A stretch of 19,307 bases of DNA. Origin: Prevotellaceae bacterium. Its GTDB lineage: Bacteria > Bacteroidota > Bacteroidia > Bacteroidales > UBA932. Below, one piece after another: positions 15,876-19,307 of this stretch. The position numbers and the translations under genes are program-made. Each line of letters opens with the position of its first letter. Within the stretch, counting starts at the first letter, position 1. The notes beneath the pieces were generated by a model, which was not told the origin of the DNA, made no database searches, and worked only from the letters and a program-made list of their open reading frames with translations. The DNA lies in assembly GCA_031257455.1 (NCBI GenBank), contig JAIROQ010000060.1:1-19307 (forward strand), given 5' to 3'.

Positions 15876-15903
15876 AGCTGTATAATTTTAAATAGTAAAT
15901 GAA

Positions 15904-16368
15904 TTATTGTTTTCTAAAAAGTAAATAGTTCCTTCCTTCATTATAACACATTTTCAGTTCGTTTTTTGTAACAGTATAAGAAGTTACTGTTTCCATTGCA
16001 TCATAGAACAGTTGAACATCTTCATTCTCATAATCCATTGGAGTGATGTGTATAAATATTGGTGTTGGAAGGGGAAGGGAAATGTGAAAGAGTATAGCGT
16101 TCCTCACAGATTTTCCCTGTGCCATATTACTGTTCGTATTAAACTCAATCGTATAACAGGTTTCGCAATCTTTCGGCTCAAGCTCTTTCAGGTTACATGT
16201 TTCGACGTCCATAATACCTGCCAGTTTCCATTGTGTGCCTTCTAATGAAACGAATTCATTGTTCTCGTTGCCTTCCCCGCAGGAACAGCTTTTGTCATCT
16301 TTTCCACAGGAGAAGCATGCTGCTAAAATCAGCATGGCCGCTATTGTTTTTAAAATATTTTTTTTCAT
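15904..16368 (-). CDS. Small Cys-rich lipoprotein, paralogue 2
   Basis: A 154-residue lipoprotein with lipobox LAAC and the same Cys-rich lead (CFSCGKDDKSCSCGEG). One domain starts at SLEGTQWKLAGIMD, includes DCETCYT, and ends NYLLFRKQ. Its ATG overlaps the stop of paralogue 3 by four bases (ATGA), so the two are probably translationally coupled. The central segment (LFHISLPLPTPIFIHITPMD) differs from its neighbours. Function unknown; the predicted location is the periplasmic face of a membrane or the cell surface. A 28-bp gap separates it from paralogue 1. Confidence 0.8.
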   Translation of the reverse strand: MKKNILKTIAAMLILAACFSCGKDDKSCSCGEGNENNEFVSLEGTQWKLAGIMDVETCNLKELEPKDCETCYTIEFNTNSNMAQGKSVRNAILFHISLPLPTPIFIHITPMDYENEDVQLFYDAMETVTSYTVTKNELKMCYNEGRNYLLFRKQ

Positions 16369-17165
16369 GGCTGTAATTTATAAAGCAAATAATTTTTCTT
16401 TTCGTTATAAAAAAACTTCAGTTCATTTTCTGTAACAGTATATGAAGTTACAAATCTTATAGTATCATAAAATTCATAACCATCATCAGTTATTTCACCG
16501 GCCATTGTTGGAATTCTCATCAGATACGCTGTAAGATCTACATTAACTCTATTTGCAGTAGAAATCCCCAGCGCCGTACTGTCCGTAACAAAAACAAGCG
16601 TATAACATTTTTCGCAATTTTTCGGTTCGAGTTCTTTCAGTACATCTGTTTCGGCATCCATAATACCTGCCAGTTTCCATTTTGTACCCTCCAAAAAAGT
16701 GGGATCACTGAATTTTGCTAATTTATAAAGTAAATAATTTTTCTTCCCGTTATAAAAAAATTTCAGTTCATTGTTTGTAACAGCATATTCTGTTACAAAT
16801 TCCGTAGCAGAATAAAATTTATAGCCATCATCACTTATTTCAGAAGATATTATTGGCGTTCCAAACGGAGGAACTACAGTAAGATCAACATCAACTCTAT
16901 TGGCGCTGGAACGCCCCCATGCTGTACTGTCCGTATTAAAAACAAGCGTATAACATCTCTCGCAATCTTTCGGCTCGAGTTCTTTTAGGTTACATGTTTC
17001 CACATCCATAATACCTGCCAGTTTCCACTGTGTGCCTTCTAACGAAACGGATTCATTGTTTTCGTTGCCTTCCCCACATGAACAGTTTTTGTCATCTTTT
17101 CCACAGGAGAAACATGCTGCCAAAACCAGTAGTATCGCTATTGTTTTTATAACCTTTGTTCTCAT
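16365..17165 (-). CDS. Cys-rich lipoprotein with duplicated domain, paralogue 3
   Basis: A 266-residue lipoprotein: lipobox LAAC (C18), the Cys-rich lead CFSCGKDDKNCSCGEG, then two tandem copies of the same domain at about 42-148 and 158-264. Each copy runs from LEGT(Q/K)WKLAGIMD(V/A)ET through KELEPK(D/N)C..CYTLVF, NELKFFYN and NYLLYKL. Copy 2 lacks the Cys in the VETCN position but keeps CxxC. The first copy is closest to paralogues 1 and 2 at its N-terminal part, consistent with unequal crossing-over. The gene starts 21 bp after the esterase stop and ends with an ATGA overlap onto paralogue 2. Role unknown; a small binding or structural envelope protein is a guess only. Confidence 0.82.
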   Translation of the reverse strand: MRTKVIKTIAILLVLAACFSCGKDDKNCSCGEGNENNESVSLEGTQWKLAGIMDVETCNLKELEPKDCERCYTLVFNTDSTAWGRSSANRVDVDLTVVPPFGTPIISSEISDDGYKFYSATEFVTEYAVTNNELKFFYNGKKNYLLYKLAKFSDPTFLEGTKWKLAGIMDAETDVLKELEPKNCEKCYTLVFVTDSTALGISTANRVNVDLTAYLMRIPTMAGEITDDGYEFYDTIRFVTSYTVTENELKFFYNEKKNYLLYKLQP

Positions 17166-17186
17166 AATTTCTTTTTTGTTTGTTTA

Positions 17187-19307
17187 TCATTCCGTGCTGA
17201 ACGGCGAGGCGGGCAGTCCTTCCTTATTCCTTAAATTGGCGTTTACCGGATTGTTGCCCCACGCATAGCGTACGGCTACCGGCCGTTTAATAAAGTCATG
17301 CCATACGACCACCGTGTTGCCTTCTATTTTTGCATTTGCCCATGCAAAGTTTCTGCCGTCTGCAGAAATGGCAAACCCGGAGACGAATGGAGAGTGGAGA
17401 GTGGAGAGTGGAGAATGGAGAGTGGAAAATTGAGAGTGGGCTGACGCGCCAGCTAACTCTCCATTCTCCACTCTCCATTCTCCATTCGCTAACCACTCTC
17501 CATTCACAAGTCCGCTGCCTGTTTCCGTGAAGGCAATCACGAGGCTGTCGCCCCGCACGGTTACGCCGGCATACAACGGGCCGGAAGCAACGATATTTTT
17601 CTCGCCATACGCTATGCGCCGCGCCTGCAAAGCCAAACGGTAGCCCACATCTTTTTTGTTGAGCGGGTGAATGTCGTTCCATTCCCCTAAATCAATAGTT
17701 ACCGCCATCCCCGTATTCGTAGTAACGGCAAGGGCTTTCCGCTGCACTTCGCGGAGTTCCGCCCAGTCACTTTCCTGCGGCGGGGCTACGTCCGGCGTCA
17801 TAAAGTTGGGAAGCTGCACATACAGGAAGGGCAGCTTGGGACTGTTCCATTTATTACGCCAGTCATTGACTAATTCGGTGAACAGCGAAGCGTATTCTCT
17901 TGCCCGTCCGGTGTTCGACTCGCCCTGATACCACAGTATGCCTTTGATGGGGTATTTGACTAACGGCGCAATCATGCCGTCATACAGCGGCTGCAACCTG
18001 TTGCGGAATGCCGTTGCCTGCGGCGGCATAAAGAAGGCAGGATATTGCACGCCGATACGGTACTGCCATTTTCCGGCAAGCTCAATTTCAGTAGGCAGTA
18101 GGCGGTTTTCAGTAGCAGTAGCAGTAGGCAGTTGGCGGTAGGCAGTGGCTGACGCCGGCTGCATACTGTCCACTGCCAACTGCGACTGCCCACTGCCCAC
18201 TGCCGACTGCGACTGCCCACTGCCTACTGCCGACTGCCGGATATCCAGTCTAAAGGGTTTGTCTTCCACAAAGCCGCCGCGCCCGTATTGACTTTCGACC
18301 CGCAGGGTAATCACGTTCTTCCCTGCTTTCAAGACGCCTGCCGGTACTTTATAGATACGCGGCGGATATTGATAGGTCGTGTTTCCCACAAACACGCCGT
18401 TTACCCATGCCGAATCGGAGTTGGTGATACATCCCAGGCGAAGTGTCGCTTCCTTATCTGCCCATGCTGCCGGGACGTCAATGGTTTTACGAAACCAGAA
18501 CACGCCGTTCACCGGCCCCAAACCCTTGTCCGCCCAATAGCCGGGCAAGTCCATCGGTTTCCAGCCCGACATGTCGATTTCCGGCAAATGCCATTTGCCC
18601 TGTCCTTCGTCCCGTATAACCGGCATTTGCAATGCCCCGCCTGCGGGACGGCTTCCGGCCGGCGGCGCAACGGCAGGCGCTTCGTCCGGCTGTGCGGCGT
18701 ACCAGTATTTCGGATAATGTTTCCGCACGTCTTCGCTCAGCCATGCTTCAATAGCCGAGCCGCCCACTGCCGACTGAATGATACCCTGCGGTACTTTATA
18801 TATGCCGTACAGTTCCTGCGCATAGAAATAAGCCAGCGCAGAAAACGGCGCGATATTTTCAGGCGTTACGGCTTTCCATTCCCCGCCGACAAGGTCGCTT
18901 TGCGCCCCGCCGGTGGCATAGGTGTGGGGTATGACGAAGAAACGCACCTGCGGGTTGTTGGCCGTAGCCACTTCGTCCGCATACAAGTCCGCTACCCTGC
19001 TCATGGGCGTTTCCATGTTCGACTGCCCGGAGCAAACCCATACGTCTCCTACATACACGTCATTCAGCGTAATGTTGTTCACCTGCATGGCATAAGGGCC
19101 GCCGGCCTTTTGCGCCGGCAGCGATATTTCCCAGTAACCCTTGTCGCCGGTTACGGTGTTATACGATTTCTTGTTGAACGTTACCCGCACGGCTTCGGAC
19201 GGGTCTGCCCAACCCCATATCTTGAGCTTTGCATCGCGTTGCAGTACCATGCCGTTGCCGATAAGTCTGGGTAAACGCACAGCCGCCTGTAACGATAGCC
19301 CCCACAG
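17187..19307 (-). CDS. SGNH acetylesterase of the sialate/xylan O-acetylesterase type (5' end outside window)
   Basis: The frame runs to the window edge: ten codons lie upstream of the GTG at 19280 (LWGLSLQAAV...), looking like the end of a signal peptide, so the true start lies beyond 19307. Numbered from that GTG: a first strand-rich domain with VLQRDAKLKIWGWA, nucleophile S87 in CSGQSNME (block I), a carbohydrate-binding-like jelly roll inserted at about 230-347 (FWFRKTIDVP...WVNGVFVG), WYQGESN (450-456), and D536/H538 in NDIHPLNKKD. It is probably a periplasmic enzyme removing acetyl groups from xylan (CE6/CE20-like) rather than sialic acid, judging from its neighbours. Two low-complexity segments (about 348-398 and 591-632) are in-frame palindromic repeat elements. 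Neither removes a catalytic residue. Confidence 0.88.
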   Translation of the reverse strand: MWGLSLQAAVRLPRLIGNGMVLQRDAKLKIWGWADPSEAVRVTFNKKSYNTVTGDKGYWEISLPAQKAGGPYAMQVNNITLNDVYVGDVWVCSGQSNMETPMSRVADLYADEVATANNPQVRFFVIPHTYATGGAQSDLVGGEWKAVTPENIAPFSALAYFYAQELYGIYKVPQGIIQSAVGGSAIEAWLSEDVRKHYPKYWYAAQPDEAPAVAPPAGSRPAGGALQMPVIRDEGQGKWHLPEIDMSGWKPMDLPGYWADKGLGPVNGVFWFRKTIDVPAAWADKEATLRLGCITNSDSAWVNGVFVGNTTYQYPPRIYKVPAGVLKAGKNVITLRVESQYGRGGFVEDKPFRLDIRQSAVGSGQSQSAVGSGQSQLAVDSMQPASATAYRQLPTATATENRLLPTEIELAGKWQYRIGVQYPAFFMPPQATAFRNRLQPLYDGMIAPLVKYPIKGILWYQGESNTGRAREYASLFTELVNDWRNKWNSPKLPFLYVQLPNFMTPDVAPPQESDWAELREVQRKALAVTTNTGMAVTIDLGEWNDIHPLNKKDVGYRLALQARRIAYGEKNIVASGPLYAGVTVRGDSLVIAFTETGSGLVNGEWLANGEWRVENGELAGASAHSQFSTLHSPLSTLHSPFVSGFAISADGRNFAWANAKIEGNTVVVWHDFIKRPVAVRYAWGNNPVNANLRNKEGLPASPFSTE
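17385..17506. repeat. In-frame composite palindrome, 7-base GAGAGTG arms, type-1 core
   Basis: The left arm (17385-17439) has GAGAGTG and GAGAATG units in tandem. The core GCTGACGCGCCAGC (17440-17453) is a near-perfect palindrome. The right arm (17454-17506) has the inverse ACTCTCC and ATTCTCC units. It lies inside the esterase gene and is translated as about 42 residues of NGEW/VENGE then STLHSPL repeats. The frame is kept and no stop arises. Confidence 0.92.
18090..18240. repeat. In-frame composite palindrome, 7-base GCAGTAG/CACTGCC arms, type-1 core
   Basis: The left arm (18090-18147) has GTAGGCA and GCAGTAG-type units. The core GCTGACGCCGGC lies at 18148-18159. The right arm (about 18164-18240) has the inverse CACTGCC and CGACTGC units. 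It is translated inside the esterase as about 50 residues (SAVGSGQSQ repeated twice, then TATATENRLLPT). The element divides the jelly-roll domain from the following SGNH segment (KWQYRIGVQYPAFF), so it probably forms a loop or linker. Confidence 0.9.

Noticed and set aside
17187..19307. Esterase broken by repeats
   Set aside because: The frame is uninterrupted from the window edge to the stop, and the catalytic Ser, Asp and His remain outside the inserted segments.

Overview
The window looks like a chromosomal segment from a member of the Bacteroidota, most likely Bacteroidales. The signs are lipoprotein signal peptides, a Bacteroidota-type arginine decarboxylase end, a DUF6261-type gene, near absence of Shine-Dalgarno sites, and spacers full of A/T-rich simple repeats. 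Apart from the tail of a plus-strand arginine decarboxylase (1-204), every gene is on the minus strand. They read from 19307 down to 402 and look like one long operon or a few linked ones.

The locus fits use of (4-O-methyl)glucuronoxylan. In transcription order it holds: a 5'-truncated SGNH acetylesterase of the sialate/xylan O-acetylesterase type; three paralogous small Cys-rich lipoproteins; a GH67 alpha-glucuronidase; a GH43-GH8 fusion predicted to be a lipoprotein; and a DUF6261 protein of unknown role. Then comes the complete cytoplasmic glucuronate route: mannonate dehydratase (uxuA), an SDR fructuronate reductase/mannonate oxidoreductase, glucuronate isomerase (uxaC), KDG kinase (kdgK) and KDPG aldolase (kdgA). 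Two MFS transporters follow, an ExuT-like hexuronate carrier and a XylE-like xylose carrier. So deacetylation, removal of (Me)GlcA side chains, trimming of xylo-oligosaccharides, uptake and conversion of GlcA to pyruvate plus glyceraldehyde-3-phosphate are nearly all covered. No SusC/SusD pair, regulator, endo-xylanase of GH10/GH11 type or xylA/xylB is visible; these may lie beyond 19307 or elsewhere.

The most unusual feature is the non-coding architecture. Most spacers, and two places inside the esterase coding region, carry composite palindromes. One tract of degenerate 7-base (sometimes 8-base) repeats is followed by a short GC-richer core, then by the same repeats in inverted orientation. 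The arm sequence differs between loci (TATTGAC-like, CACTGCC-like, GAGAGTG-like), yet the cores fall into two recognisable types: GCTGRCGCGYCAGC-like and CCTGTTCYCAGC-like. These elements abut stop or start codons, supply C-terminal residues to some enzymes, and sit in frame as low-complexity linkers in the esterase. Other repeats are a dispersed attgcgag/gaagcaatcc palindrome that forms the end of KDPG aldolase, and an almost perfect 4 x 42-bp tandem array upstream of the DUF6261 gene.

All calls come from reading the sequence and remembered family motifs. No database search was run.
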